Shown here: in pieces, positions 31,048-39,625 of the stretch | Layout of the letters: each line of letters starts with the position of its first letter | How positions within the stretch are numbered: position 1 is the first letter of the stretch | Assembly: GCA_022843145.1 (NCBI GenBank) | Contig: JALHOF010000002.1 | Location: 186,001-250,000 of the forward strand | Direction of reading: 5' to 3' | DNA from: Hyphomicrobium sp. | GTDB lineage: Bacteria > Pseudomonadota > Alphaproteobacteria > Rhizobiales > Hyphomicrobiaceae | Length of the DNA: 64,000 bases | Program-made: the position numbers and the translations under genes | Notes under the pieces: model-generated | Told to the model about the DNA's origin: nothing | Seen by the model: the letters and a program-made list of their open reading frames with translations, nothing else | Databases searched by the model: none

Positions 31048-31752
31048 ATGCCCCACGCCGCCGCCCGAGACCGCCTGATCGTCGCGCTCGACACGCCGTC
31101 GATCGAAGAAGCGCAGCGCCTCGTCGCCGGGCTCGACGCCAGCGTCTCGTTCTACAAGGTCGGGCTCGAGCTCGTGTTTACGGGCGGGCTGGATCTGGCG
31201 CGCGCGCTCAAAGCCAATGGCAAGCGCGTGTTCCTCGATATGAAGCTCTTGGACATCGGCAACACCGTCGAGCGCGCGGTGGCGAATGCAAGTGAACTGG
31301 GGCTCGATTTCCTGACCGTGCACGGACATGACCTGAAGACCATGCGTGCCGCCGTCGCCGGACGCGGATCGAGCCGGTTGAAACTCCTAGCCGTAACCGT
31401 TCTGACAAATTTGACCGAGGATGACCTGCGCCAGCAGGGCTGCCAGATGAATCCCGCCGATCTCGTCCTGTCGCGGGCGCGGATGGCGCAGGAATCGGGC
31501 TTCGACGGGGTGATCGCATCAGGCCAGGAGGCAGAGCGTATCCGCGCCCAGGCCGGTCCCGGCTTTCTCATCGTCACGCCCGGCATCCGGCTTCCAGGCA
31601 GCACGACCGACGACCAGGAGCGCATCACCACGCCCGAGAGCGCGATCCGTGGTGGCGCCGACCACATCGTCGTCGGCCGCCCGATCACCCAGGCCGACGA
31701 TCCCAAAGCGGCGGCGGAAACGTTCCTGCACCACATCCGCGAGGCGCTGTAG
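31048..31752 (+). CDS. pyrF: Orotidine-5'-phosphate decarboxylase
   Basis: Last step of UMP synthesis. The 234-residue TIM barrel has DRLIVALDTPSIEEA at the N-terminus, the catalytic Lys-Asp array VFLDMKLLDIGNTV (about residue 60-73), TVHG, and the phosphate-binding end GGADHIVVGRPITQADDP. ATG 31048 gives the canonical start. A frame extension to 31024 would lie inside the palindromic element and was rejected. Confidence 0.96.
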   Translation: MPHAAARDRLIVALDTPSIEEAQRLVAGLDASVSFYKVGLELVFTGGLDLARALKANGKRVFLDMKLLDIGNTVERAVANASELGLDFLTVHGHDLKTMRAAVAGRGSSRLKLLAVTVLTNLTEDDLRQQGCQMNPADLVLSRARMAQESGFDGVIASGQEAERIRAQAGPGFLIVTPGIRLPGSTTDDQERITTPESAIRGGADHIVVGRPITQADDPKAAAETFLHHIREAL

Positions 31753-31763
31753 AGTCTTCAGTT

Positions 31764-31898
31764 GCGCCTTCGGTTGCCCACCAGCAACCGGCGCGGGCGC
31801 TTCGGTTGCCCACCAGCAACCGGCGCGGGCGCTTCGGTTGCCCACCAGCAACCGGCGCGGGCGCCTTCGGTTGCCCACTAGCAACTGGCACGCGCGGG
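31764..31898. repeat. Tandem array of 32-33-bp GGTTGCCC repeats
   Basis: Four consecutive units start at 31764, 31797, 31829 and 31861. The first three differ by a single base in length and the fourth is degenerate. Each contains GGTTGCCCACCAGCAACC, a 6-bp stem with a six-base loop. The same unit family is found at 9290-9454. It follows the pyrF stop by 11 bases. Confidence 0.9.
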
Positions 31899-31967
31899 CG
31901 TTTCCGTGACCTTGCGCTCAGGATATAGGACACACGACAAACAATCCGCCAATCGAGGAGACGACCG

Positions 31968-32255
31968 ATGCCCAAAGGTTACGTGATCGCGCATGCCGTG
32001 GTGACGGACGCGGAGAAGTGGGGCCAGTACGTCGCGAAATCAAAGATCGCGATCGACAAGTTCGAAGGCAAGCCGATCGTTCGCGGCGGCAAGTGCGAGA
32101 CGATCGAGGGCAACGGCGTCGCGCGGAACGTGGTGCTCGAGTTCCCGAGCTACGAGCACGCGATCGGTTACGCGAAGTCGCCCGAGTATGCGGCGGCCAA
32201 AGCCTTGCGCCAGGGCGCGGGCACGATCGACATCGTGGTGGTCGAGGGAGTTTGA
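31968..32255 (+). CDS. DUF1330 domain protein
   Basis: 95-residue small alpha-beta barrel protein (dimeric ferredoxin-like fold): MPKGYVIAHAVVTDAEKWGQYVAKSKIAIDKFEGKPIVRGG, then VVLEFPSYEHAIGYAKSPEYAAAKALRQGAG. These match the whole-length DUF1330 pattern. The function is unknown for the family. GAGGAGA precedes the ATG. Confidence 0.92.
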   Translation: MPKGYVIAHAVVTDAEKWGQYVAKSKIAIDKFEGKPIVRGGKCETIEGNGVARNVVLEFPSYEHAIGYAKSPEYAAAKALRQGAGTIDIVVVEGV

Positions 32256-32258
32256 ACC

Positions 32259-32348
32259 TGTCATCCCCGGGCTTGTCCCCGGGATCCAACTTTCCGCTGA
32301 GACCGAGCAGGCGGAGAAATGGATCCCGGCAATGAATGCCGGGATGAC
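32259..32348. repeat. Extragenic palindrome (TGTCATCCCCGGG ... CCGGGATGACA)
   Basis: The left arm starts TGTCATCCCCGGGCTTGTCC and the right arm ends AATGCCGGGATGACA. Inner GGATCCA/TGGATCC also pair, giving a 90-bp imperfect hairpin between DUF1330 and trmD. Elements of this type are common between genes in Hyphomicrobiales genomes. It ends 21 bp upstream of the chosen trmD start. Confidence 0.8.
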
Positions 32349-32369
32349 ATGCGTTGGGTGGATCTGCAG

Positions 32370-33122
32370 ATGCCCCACATCCCAATCAGCGACGGACGCC
32401 TCCCGTGGCGCGCGACGGTGCTGACGCTGTTCCCGGAAATGTTTCCGGGGCCGCTCGGCACCTCGCTCGTCGGCACCGCGCTTGCGTCCGGGCTGTGGTC
32501 GCTCGACGCGCAGCAGATTCGCGCGTTCGGTATCGGCCGGCACAAGGCGGTCGACGACACGCCGGCGGGCGGCGGGGCGGGCATGGTGATGCGCGCCGAC
32601 GTCCTCGCTGCCGCCATCGACCATGCGCGCGGAAGCAACGCGGATGCGCCGCTGATCTATCTGTCGCCGCGTGGCGAACCGCTCCGTCAACCGCTGGTGC
32701 GGGAGCTTGCGGCGGGGCCTGGCGTGCTGATGCTGGCCGGCCGGTTCGAAGGCGTCGACGAACGGCTGCTGGAGGGACGCGGCGCGCGCGAGATCTCGAT
32801 CGGCGACTATGTGCTGTCGGGGGGCGAGATCGCTGCGATGGTGCTGATCGACGCCTGCGTGCGGCTCTTGCCGGGGGTGCTGGGTGCGGCGGACAGCCTC
32901 ACCCACGAGAGCTTCGAGAACGGGCTGCTTGAATATCCGCAGTATACGAAGCCGCGCGACTGGGAAGGTCGCCCGATCCCCGATGTGCTGTTGTCGGGCG
33001 ACCATAAGAGGATCGCCGACTGGCGGCGCGCCGAGGCCGAGCGGATCACAAGGGAGCGACGACCGGATTTAGGCTTTGAAGACGATCAGCACGACACAGC
33101 CGCCAAACCCCGCCGACGCTGA
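32370..33122 (+). CDS. trmD: tRNA (guanosine-37-N1)-methyltransferase
   Basis: SPOUT methyltransferase of 250 residues that makes m1G37. Visible blocks are [66 protein letters not shown] and the knot [20 protein letters not shown], then [19 protein letters not shown] 32370 is preferred. ATG 32349 lies immediately after the palindromic repeat and is possible. Followed by rplS, the usual trmD-rplS order. Confidence 0.95.
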   Translation: MPHIPISDGRLPWRATVLTLFPEMFPGPLGTSLVGTALASGLWSLDAQQIRAFGIGRHKAVDDTPAGGGAGMVMRADVLAAAIDHARGSNADAPLIYLSPRGEPLRQPLVRELAAGPGVLMLAGRFEGVDERLLEGRGAREISIGDYVLSGGEIAAMVLIDACVRLLPGVLGAADSLTHESFENGLLEYPQYTKPRDWEGRPIPDVLLSGDHKRIADWRRAEAERITRERRPDLGFEDDQHDTAAKPRRR

Positions 33123-33309
33123 AGCCCTGCGTCACCGCCGCGCGATACCAGGCATCTGGCGTATCGACAAATCCCGCCAATTGGGCTATTCGACCCCACC
33201 ATTACCCACAAGCTTGGGTCGCACGAGCTGTGCTCGTCCTGGTTCGGGTCGTTTCCGGATCGGCGGCGCCGCTCCTCTGCTTTGATGTCTAAGCATAGGA
33301 CAAACAAAA

Positions 33310-34008
33310 ATGAACATCATTCAACAGCTCGAACTCGAGCAGATGAACGCCATCCTGGCAAAGCGCGGCGTGCCGGAATTCAGCCCTGGCGATACCGTCA
33401 AGGTCATGGTCAAGGTGGTCGAGCTGGTCGAAGCCGACCCGAAGGACAAGAAGAAGAAGCCGGTCCAGAAGGGCCCGACCGAGCGCCTGCAGGCCTTCGA
33501 GGGCGTGGTCATCGCGCGTTCGGGCGCAGGGCTCAACGAGAGCTTCACGGTGCGCAAGATTTCCTATGGTGAGGGCGTGGAGCGTGTGTTCCCGACCTAT
33601 TCGCCGTACATCGCCGAGATCGAGGTTCTGCGTCGCGGCAAGGTCCGCCGCGCGAAGCTTTATTATCTGCGCGGCCGCCGCGGCAAGGCTGCTCGCATCG
33701 TCGAGCGCACCGACGCCCGCGCGCGTCGCCTGAACGCCGCCTGGAAGGGCTTCAAGAAGCCGAAGGGCGAGGCCGAGGATCTGACGCAGATCCGGGGCAT
33801 CGACGCCGAGCTGGCGGCGCGCCTGAAGCAGCTCAACTGCTACAAGATCGAGCAGATCGCCACGCTGTCGGACGACGATATGGCGAACATCGACGACGCG
33901 CTGAACCTCAATGGCCGCATTGAGAAGCAGGATTGGATTGGCCAGGCGCGGAAGCTGATGGCCGAGCTGACCGCCGGCGAAGCCGTCGAGGAAGCCGCGA
34001 AGGGCTGA
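33310..34008 (+). CDS. rplS: 50S ribosomal protein L19 with C-terminal helix-hairpin-helix-like extension
   Basis: The first ~145 residues are L19: [58 protein letters not shown] and [24 protein letters not shown] Lys-rich insert ([11 protein letters not shown]) interrupts the usual loop. The last ~75 residues are not L19. They read [38 protein letters not shown], a helix-hairpin-helix type domain of the sort fused to other Hyphomicrobiales ribosomal proteins such as L21. Normal L19 is about 115-130 residues, this one 232. The role of the tail is unknown. Confidence 0.93.
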   Translation: MNIIQQLELEQMNAILAKRGVPEFSPGDTVKVMVKVVELVEADPKDKKKKPVQKGPTERLQAFEGVVIARSGAGLNESFTVRKISYGEGVERVFPTYSPYIAEIEVLRRGKVRRAKLYYLRGRRGKAARIVERTDARARRLNAAWKGFKKPKGEAEDLTQIRGIDAELAARLKQLNCYKIEQIATLSDDDMANIDDALNLNGRIEKQDWIGQARKLMAELTAGEAVEEAAKG

Positions 34009-34311
34009 CGCGACCACCGACGCAGCTTGCGGGCCGCATCGGGATGATCGAATAACGAAATGCGACGACGTCGATGCGGCGGCCCTGGTGGCCGCCGCTG
34101 TCGTTTCGGCAAGGCGGCAAGCCGTTTGATCTCGCGAGCTATTTTGAGCCGCGGTGAGCTGAGCGCACGGCCGTCGCGCTGCACGCGAACGTCATGCCGC
34201 ATGAGGCGTGGAAGGCTCTTGCGCTCTCGTCGCGCAGCGATTAGAGATTGCGGCTTGTTGCGAACGGCCTCCGGGCCGGAGCCCGCCTCCTGGCGGTGCC
34301 GCAACCGGCAA
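34009..34311. other. Intergenic stretch between rplS and tRNA-Arg
   Basis: About 300 bp with no plausible gene. It presumably contains the rplS terminator and the tRNA promoter, but I cannot point to either with confidence. Confidence 0.4.
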
Positions 34312-34388
34312 GCGCCCGTAGCTCAGCTGGATAGAGCACCAGACTACGAATCTGGGGGTCGGAGGTTCGAATCCTTCCGGGCGCGCCA
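34312..34388 (+). tRNA. tRNA-Arg(ACG), integration target
   Basis: Complete cloverleaf with acceptor GCGCCCG/CGGGCGC, D-arm GCTC/GAGC, anticodon arm CCAGA-CTACGAA-TCTGG (anticodon ACG), T-arm GGAGG-TTCGAAT-CCTTC and encoded CCA at 34386-34388. ACG is read as ICG after deamination. The 3' part is duplicated at 57577, showing that an element integrated here and left the gene intact. Confidence 0.97.
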
Positions 34389-34391
34389 GTG
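34343..34391 (+). other. attL: Left attachment site, 49-bp core
   Basis: From the anticodon loop to three bases past CCA, 49 bases are identical to 57577-57625 in the same orientation. After one mismatch, six more bases also match. This is the classic tRNA 3'-end attachment repeat of tyrosine-recombinase elements. Confidence 0.95.
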
Positions 34392-34436
34392 ATTTCAGCA
34401 AGTTAAGGCATCTCACTCACGCAGTCGAGTTTTGCC

Positions 34437-34468
34437 TGTCACGCCCTGGTCACGCCCAAGGGTGTCGC
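34437..34468 (+). repeat. Left copy of terminal direct repeat (possible integrase arm site)
   Basis: 32 bp, 29 identical to 57415-57446 in the same orientation. Each copy contains GTCACGCC twice, 11 bp apart, which is the layout of tandem recombinase arm-binding sites. It lies 45 bp inside the left att core. Confidence 0.75.
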
Positions 34469-34508
34469 CAGTTGACCATGCAGGCCAAATCACGGCAGCC
34501 TGCGCGAC

Positions 34509-35129
34509 ATGCAGAAAGCCCTGTCAGATCGCGGTGTTCAGCGCTTCGTCGGTCGCCGCGAAGTGGCCGAGGCATTGGGCGTTTCCACCAAGACAGTCGA
34601 CCGCATGGTGGCCGACGGCAAGTTCCCCCGTGCAGTGCGGCTGTCGCCCAATCGCGTGGGCTGGGCGGTCGAGACGGTGCGCGGACACTTGCAGTCACGC
34701 ATCGAGGGCGTGACCAGACTGGCCGTGTCCGACCCCGACAAGCTCGCCCCTGAGGACATTGAGCCGACCATGCGCGAGCTGGGCGCCCGCCTCGTGGCCG
34801 AGCGCATCGGTGAGGCCGTCTCGCCAGATCAGATCCAGCTCGTTTTCGACCACCCGGCGCCGGGCTCCGACATCTCGTCGAGCCGGGCGGAACTGTTTCA
34901 GCAGGTCGAGACGCTGTGCGGGCACTTCCGCTACGACCGCGCCATTGTCATCGCCGCCAGCCTGTTCCCCGCCATCCGCGAGCGGCTTGTCGAGGAGTTC
35001 GGCCTCAAGTGGGCGCGCGACCCCGAGCAGCTCCGCCGCTTCGCCGTCGGCTGCCTTGACGACGACGCCTGGGCCGAGTTCGAGGAGGCTTTGGCGCGGA
35101 CGGCGGACACCAGGCCGGGGGCGGCGTAA
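34509..35129 (+). CDS. AlpA-like DNA-binding regulator/excisionase with C-terminal extension
   Basis: 206 residues. The N-terminal third is a MerR-like winged helix of the AlpA/excisionase type: FVGRREVAEALGVSTKTVDRMVADGKFPRAVRLSPNRVGWAVETVRGHLQSR. AlpA proteins activate integrase genes and excision of P4-like islands. The remaining 130 residues are unfamiliar, with no second known domain. The position 118 bp inside the left att site fits a directionality or control factor. AlpA alone is about 70 residues, so the tail is unusual. Confidence 0.75.
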   Translation: MQKALSDRGVQRFVGRREVAEALGVSTKTVDRMVADGKFPRAVRLSPNRVGWAVETVRGHLQSRIEGVTRLAVSDPDKLAPEDIEPTMRELGARLVAERIGEAVSPDQIQLVFDHPAPGSDISSSRAELFQQVETLCGHFRYDRAIVIAASLFPAIRERLVEEFGLKWARDPEQLRRFAVGCLDDDAWAEFEEALARTADTRPGAA

Positions 35130-35286
35130 GAGGGAAGCGACCAAGAGTTCGCGAGGTCGTCGCTTGTTCCGCTGCTGCATGTCCGATAGTTGTCGAGCGC
35201 TCGACGCACAACAGGGCTTCGCCGAGGCAGCGCTCGCCTTTCAGTCTACTAGATCATCCAGATTTACAGAAGGCACCACCAGCAAG

Positions 35287-36384
35287 ATGGCAGCCAGAGC
35301 TCAGCAGACAGCACTCATAGCCGAAATTGACTCAAAGATTGGCGAGGTTCGCACCGAGGCTATCGATCTCTCGTTCGGTGAAATTGTAAATCTTAAAAAG
35401 ACTAAGGAGGTCATTATTGACCCAGAATACCAACGATTGTTTCGATGGTCGGACCAGCAAAAGTCCCGCTTTATAGAATCTGTTCTGTTGCGGCTGCCAA
35501 TACCACCTATCTTTTTTATGGAAAATGAAGATGGCACCCTCGAACTCATCGATGGCTTGCAGCGCATAAGTTCGATGATGCAGTTGATCGAAGCGGATCT
35601 AATTGAGCGCGCGCCTCTCCGGCTCGATGGATGCGACATTATCCAAACATTGGATGGTTACACATTTGAGGACCTCCCGGTAGCACTACGGCTTCAGTTA
35701 AAGCGTTCAACAGTCCGTGCCGTTGTTATTAAGCGGCAAAGCAAGTCATTTCTGAGATATGAGATGTTTAAGCGCTTGAACACTGGCGGCTCGCAATTGA
35801 GTCCGCAAGAAATTAGAAACTGCTCTGCCCGCCTACTCGGCGAGGGCGGCACAAAATTCTACGACTTTGTTTCCGAATTAGCTCGGAATTCGTCTTTTGT
35901 TAATGCGACTGAAGCGTTGGCCGATGCTGATATCGAGAAGAGAGGTCGTGAGGAATTGGTTCTCCGATTTTTTGCTGCTAAAAATGGCTCAGGCTTCTAT
36001 GCGGGGCACGTTGCGGATTGGTTGGACAAATATATGGAGGAAGTCCTTCTTGAAAGGGCGGAATTTGACATGAAGAAGGAGCGCAAGATCTTCCAGCGAG
36101 TGTTTGATTGCATTGATAGCTCCTTGGGTGGAACTGCCTTCTGCAAATACCAAAACGATCTTCCTGTGGGCGGACTAGCTCCGGCACACTACGAGGCTGT
36201 TGCAATTGCATACTGCGAGAAGATCGGTAAATGCGAAGCCGCTGATCCCGAAAAACTTAGAATCGCTGTTATCAAAGCGAAGCAGGGCAAAAACTTTCGC
36301 GAAAACGTCGGGCCTGGCGCCAACAACAAAACAAAGCTCCGTGGACGCATCGAGGCCATAGAGTTGGCGATTGAAAACATCTAG
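35287..36384 (+). CDS. DUF262 (GmrS/ParB-like nuclease fold) protein
   Basis: 365 residues from ATG 35287. A longer frame upstream overlaps the previous gene and was rejected. Core DUF262 motifs are IIDPEYQRLFRWSDQQKSRFIESVLLRLPIPPIFF (residues 43-77), ELIDGLQRISSM (86-97, the DGxQR active motif) and FKRLNTGGSQLSPQEIRNC. DUF262 is the NTPase/DNase-like domain of type IV restriction protein GmrSD and of many defence genes. The usual C-terminal HNH domain (DUF1524) is absent. The adjacent HEPN gene probably supplies the effector. AT-richer than its surroundings. Confidence 0.88.
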   Translation: MAARAQQTALIAEIDSKIGEVRTEAIDLSFGEIVNLKKTKEVIIDPEYQRLFRWSDQQKSRFIESVLLRLPIPPIFFMENEDGTLELIDGLQRISSMMQLIEADLIERAPLRLDGCDIIQTLDGYTFEDLPVALRLQLKRSTVRAVVIKRQSKSFLRYEMFKRLNTGGSQLSPQEIRNCSARLLGEGGTKFYDFVSELARNSSFVNATEALADADIEKRGREELVLRFFAAKNGSGFYAGHVADWLDKYMEEVLLERAEFDMKKERKIFQRVFDCIDSSLGGTAFCKYQNDLPVGGLAPAHYEAVAIAYCEKIGKCEAADPEKLRIAVIKAKQGKNFRENVGPGANNKTKLRGRIEAIELAIENI

Positions 36385-36388
36385 CGCC

Positions 36389-37048
36389 ATGAATACATGC
36401 ACGCTCGAGAATCTAATTAATGACGAATTGCGCTGGAGGGAGGTTGAGCTTTCCTTGTTGAAGGTTCAGCTTCTTCGTGACATAGGAAATGTTGAGCATT
36501 TTCCTGTATCGTATCGGAGCTTTGTGGCGATTACCTATGCTCACTACGAGGGTTTCACAAAGATTTGTCTCGCGCAGGCTGTATCTGATATATTTCAAAG
36601 CGGCGTTCTTCCGTCAGAATGCGCGGAGGCGTTGCAGAACTACTATTTTGCACGCGCTTCAAGGCAGCGCTTGTCATCGCTGTCAAATCCCCAGCTCGTG
36701 AGAGCGTTGATTGAGCCCAGAGTCTTTTTTGATCAGGCTCCAAGGCCGACGGGCGAGGAGTTGCTTGCGATAAGCAATATGAATGTCCAGACATTCATAG
36801 AAGCTACTGGCTCCATTGGACTTTGTATTCCTGCTTTCGAGGATTATCGCCGTTCTGTTGGTCGCTTGGTTGATTTGAGGCACCGATGCGCTCATGGTGA
36901 AAGACTAACATTCGATTCATCGAAGTCGAATGCCGAGCTAGCGCACGACGTCTTTGAGCTGCAGGCAAACATCATCTTGCTTATGCATGCGACTGCTCTC
37001 GCTCTTCTGGAGCACTGCGAAAATAAACAGTTTCTTGGTCGGCCCTAA
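36389..37048 (+). CDS. HEPN-like nuclease (MAE_28990/MAE_18760 type)
   Basis: 219 residues, helical throughout. The signature is GRLVDLRHRCAHGERLTF, where Arg164 and His169 form the RxxxxH catalytic motif of HEPN ribonucleases. The N-terminus (LINDELRWREVELSLLKVQL) and SYRSFVAITYAHYEGFTK match the MAE_28990/MAE_18760 group. It begins four bases after the DUF262 stop, so the two are one operon. A TTG 18 bases upstream would overlap that stop. The pair is a recurrent but poorly characterised toxin-like or antiphage association. Confidence 0.8.
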   Translation: MNTCTLENLINDELRWREVELSLLKVQLLRDIGNVEHFPVSYRSFVAITYAHYEGFTKICLAQAVSDIFQSGVLPSECAEALQNYYFARASRQRLSSLSNPQLVRALIEPRVFFDQAPRPTGEELLAISNMNVQTFIEATGSIGLCIPAFEDYRRSVGRLVDLRHRCAHGERLTFDSSKSNAELAHDVFELQANIILLMHATALALLEHCENKQFLGRP

Positions 37049-37263
37049 AAGTAGTGCCAAGCCGCCTCCCGCCAAATTTGTATGGTTGCTCCCCGGCTTT
37101 GTTTAAATTCCCATGCGGACATCTGGCTTCCGAGGCTCACATCGGGAGTTGGCCAGAAGCTGGCCACCGGCTCCGAGCTGATCGCAACTGCCTTATGCGG
37201 TTTGGACAATGCCAGCACCAATCGTGTTTTCTGTTGCTCAGCCCCCTTGCAAGCTTCAACCCA

Positions 37264-38373
37264 TCAATTCTCACCCGCGACCACCGCGTCCCCACTTCTC
37301 GTCCGCACCATGAAAAGCGGCAACTCGGCGGCGTCCGTCGCAGCCTGATCGAAGCTCGACATTGTGACGCCGAGCAACCTGATGCCCTTCGCCGTCGGCA
37401 GGATCGTGCGCACGAGCGCGATGCTCGCCCGCTTCAACTGATCTTGGCACGCGATGGCCGAGGCGAAGCTGTGGCTGCGGGTGATCTGGTGGAAGTCGGC
37501 GAACTTCACCTTCACCGTCAGCGTCCGGCCGTAGGTGCCCGTCTTTTCGCACCAGCCCCAGACCTTGGCGGCCATGCTCTCGACACCGGCTTCGATGGCC
37601 GCCGGATCGGTGAGGTCGTTCGCGAACGTCGTCTCGGCGCCAGAGGACTTGCGCTGGCGATCAGCGACCACCGGCCGGTGGTCCTGGCCGTTGGCGATGC
37701 CGAGATACCAGGCCGCCGACTTGCCGAAATGGCGCTGCAAGACCTCCAGCGGCATCGCCTTCAGATCGGCGCCGGTGCTGATCCCGAGCCGCTGCATCTT
37801 GTCGGCGGTGACCGGCCCCACCCCGTGAAACTTCGAAACTGGCAACTGCGCTATGAACTCGGCTCCAGCGTCGGGCGGGATGACGAACTGGCCGTTCGGC
37901 TTGCGGTGGCCGGAGGCCAGCTTGGCGAGGAACTTGTTGTAGGACACGCCCGCCGATGCGGTGAGGCCGGTCTCCTCGAAGATTCGGGCCCGAATCTCTT
38001 TCGCCGTCGCCGAGGCGGTCGGCAGTCCGCGGCGGTTCTCGGTGACTTCGAGATAGGCCTCGTCGAGCGCCAGCGGCTCGATCAGGTCGGTGTAGTCGGC
38101 GAAGATGCCGTGGATCTGGCGCGAGACCGCGCGGTAGACGTCAAACCGAGGCCGCACGAAGACCAGGTGGGGGCAGTTGCGGAGCGCGGTCGTCGAGGGA
38201 ATGGCGGATCGCACGCCGAACGACCGGGCCTCATAGCTGGCCGCCGCGACGACACCCCGGTTCGCCCCATGCCCGACGGCCACCGGCCGCCCGCGTAGCT
38301 CCGGGTCGTCGCGCTGTTCGACCGACGCATAGAACGCGTCCATGTCGACGTGGATGATCTTGCGCACGGTCAT
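37264..38373 (-). CDS. dinB: DNA polymerase IV (Y family)
   Basis: Error-prone translesion polymerase, 369 residues. Catalytic acids are Asp10 in IIHVDMDAFYASVEQ and Asp104/Glu105 in LALDEAYLEVT. The HhH motif is FHGVGPVTADKMQRLGI and the little-finger domain follows. The length fits DinB (about 350-430). Inside an island it may serve the element or be a second copy. I see no LexA box upstream. Transcribed opposite to its neighbours. Confidence 0.95.
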   Translation of the reverse strand: MTVRKIIHVDMDAFYASVEQRDDPELRGRPVAVGHGANRGVVAAASYEARSFGVRSAIPSTTALRNCPHLVFVRPRFDVYRAVSRQIHGIFADYTDLIEPLALDEAYLEVTENRRGLPTASATAKEIRARIFEETGLTASAGVSYNKFLAKLASGHRKPNGQFVIPPDAGAEFIAQLPVSKFHGVGPVTADKMQRLGISTGADLKAMPLEVLQRHFGKSAAWYLGIANGQDHRPVVADRQRKSSGAETTFANDLTDPAAIEAGVESMAAKVWGWCEKTGTYGRTLTVKVKFADFHQITRSHSFASAIACQDQLKRASIALVRTILPTAKGIRLLGVTMSSFDQAATDAAELPLFMVRTRSGDAVVAGEN

Positions 38374-38925
38374 TCGGCAACGATACCCGATTCAGAACAG
38401 AAAGTGAACAACAGGAGTGGGCCATGAGGGTGCCCCCCCCCCCCCCCGCTCTCGACCCCGCAAAAATTAACCATTTTCGCCTAGGGGCGACATTTTGGGG
38501 CCGACGCAGGCGAGGGCTCAGGGCGGCCCAAACCGGCGAGCGCCACCACCCTAGCTACCGCCTACTGAATGGCCGTCAGCGGTCAAATCTGGCCCGCCGA
38601 GCGCCATTCTGGCCGCCGACGAAGGGGCTGCACCCCTGCAAACCGGCGTTCAGTCATCGTGAACATCGTTCATATTGGTTGGCGGGGCCGGTTCGGCCGC
38701 TGAGCGATAGGCGAATCAACCCGTTGAAAACAGGACGCTATTTGACCGTCGCGGCGTTGCCCTGCTAGCTTGATTCGGCCTCGACCTGCCGTCAACGCCG
38801 TTTGACGGGTTCAGGCAATTCCCACCCCAGCACAGACCTCCCAAGGCGCAGGCGCACCATCGCCCCGGCGGGAGCCGTCGTGCGCGTTTGAAGCAGGAGG
38901 TTTCGATGTTCGAAATACCGACGCC
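38374..38925. other. Gene-poor stretch with a C15 homopolymer
   Basis: No credible gene on either strand. A run of 15 C occupies 38433-38447. AAACCGGCG appears twice (about 38532 and 38640). The region separates divergent dinB and the cysteine-protein gene and should contain both promoters. Confidence 0.5.
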
Positions 38926-39501
38926 ATGACCAAGGTTCTGAAGCGAAAGCGGTTCGTCCGGCGTCGATCACCCAAGCCATTCCGCCAGAGCGACCTAGAC
39001 GGACTGTGTGGCATATACAGCACGATCAACGCGATCCGCCACTTGGCCCCGGAACTCGACCGCGCCGCCGCGACCTCGCTCTTCGGCCACCTGATGAGCG
39101 AACTGCCGAAAATCGGCGCCCGGCCAGAGGCGGTCATCACCGAAGGGCTTTGGCGGCGCGCACTCGAACGGCTCCTGCGATGCGCCGCCCGACAGATGGC
39201 CGACGAATACGGCGTCGTGCTGAAGGTCGCCCGCATGCCGAAGCCGCTGCGGCACACCACGCGGCTCGACGCACTGTGGACCTGGTTGTCGAATAACCTG
39301 TCCCCCACCAGCGTCGTCATCTTGGCGCTCAGCGGGCGGCATTCTCACTGGACGGTCGCCGTCGAAATCAGTGGGCAGCAGATCTACCTGCTCGACAGCG
39401 GCGACCTGCGCGTGCTGCGCCGCTGCAATTGCACCGTCGGCCACGCCAAGAAGCGGCATTCGATCTCGCCGGAGTGGGTGTTCGTGGTGAGGAGGCAGTG
39501 A
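38926..39501 (+). CDS. Papain-like (C39-type fold) cysteine protein
   Basis: 191 residues. A catalytic-looking triad is visible: Cys28 in DLDGLCGIYSTINAIRHL, His141 in SGRHSHWTVAVEI and Asp157 in IYLLDSGD, which is the order and spacing of the C39/papain-like superfamily. The N-terminus is Lys/Arg-rich (MTKVLKRKRFVRRRSPKPF) with no signal peptide, so it probably acts in the cytoplasm. Partners and substrate are unknown. No ABC exporter or bacteriocin precursor is adjacent, which argues against a leader peptidase role. Confidence 0.65.
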   Translation: MTKVLKRKRFVRRRSPKPFRQSDLDGLCGIYSTINAIRHLAPELDRAAATSLFGHLMSELPKIGARPEAVITEGLWRRALERLLRCAARQMADEYGVVLKVARMPKPLRHTTRLDALWTWLSNNLSPTSVVILALSGRHSHWTVAVEISGQQIYLLDSGDLRVLRRCNCTVGHAKKRHSISPEWVFVVRRQ

Positions 39502-39625
39502 GGCCCGGGACGCCTTGCGGAGTACCGACGAAGTCGCAGCACGCCAAGCAGACAGCAGGCTTCGCTCGTTGAGTTGAAACCGACGAGATCGTCCTTGTTC
39601 GGATGCTAGTGGTTGGTTAACAGTG

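Noticed and set aside
31764-31898. Regular 32-33-bp repeats that could suggest a CRISPR array
   Set aside because: The units are directly adjacent with no unique spacers, there are only four, and no cas genes are present.
34759-35286. In-frame extension of the DUF262 protein by 176 residues
   Set aside because: It overlaps the AlpA-like gene and its translation is low-complexity Arg/Ser/Pro, whereas the family starts near the ATG at 35287.
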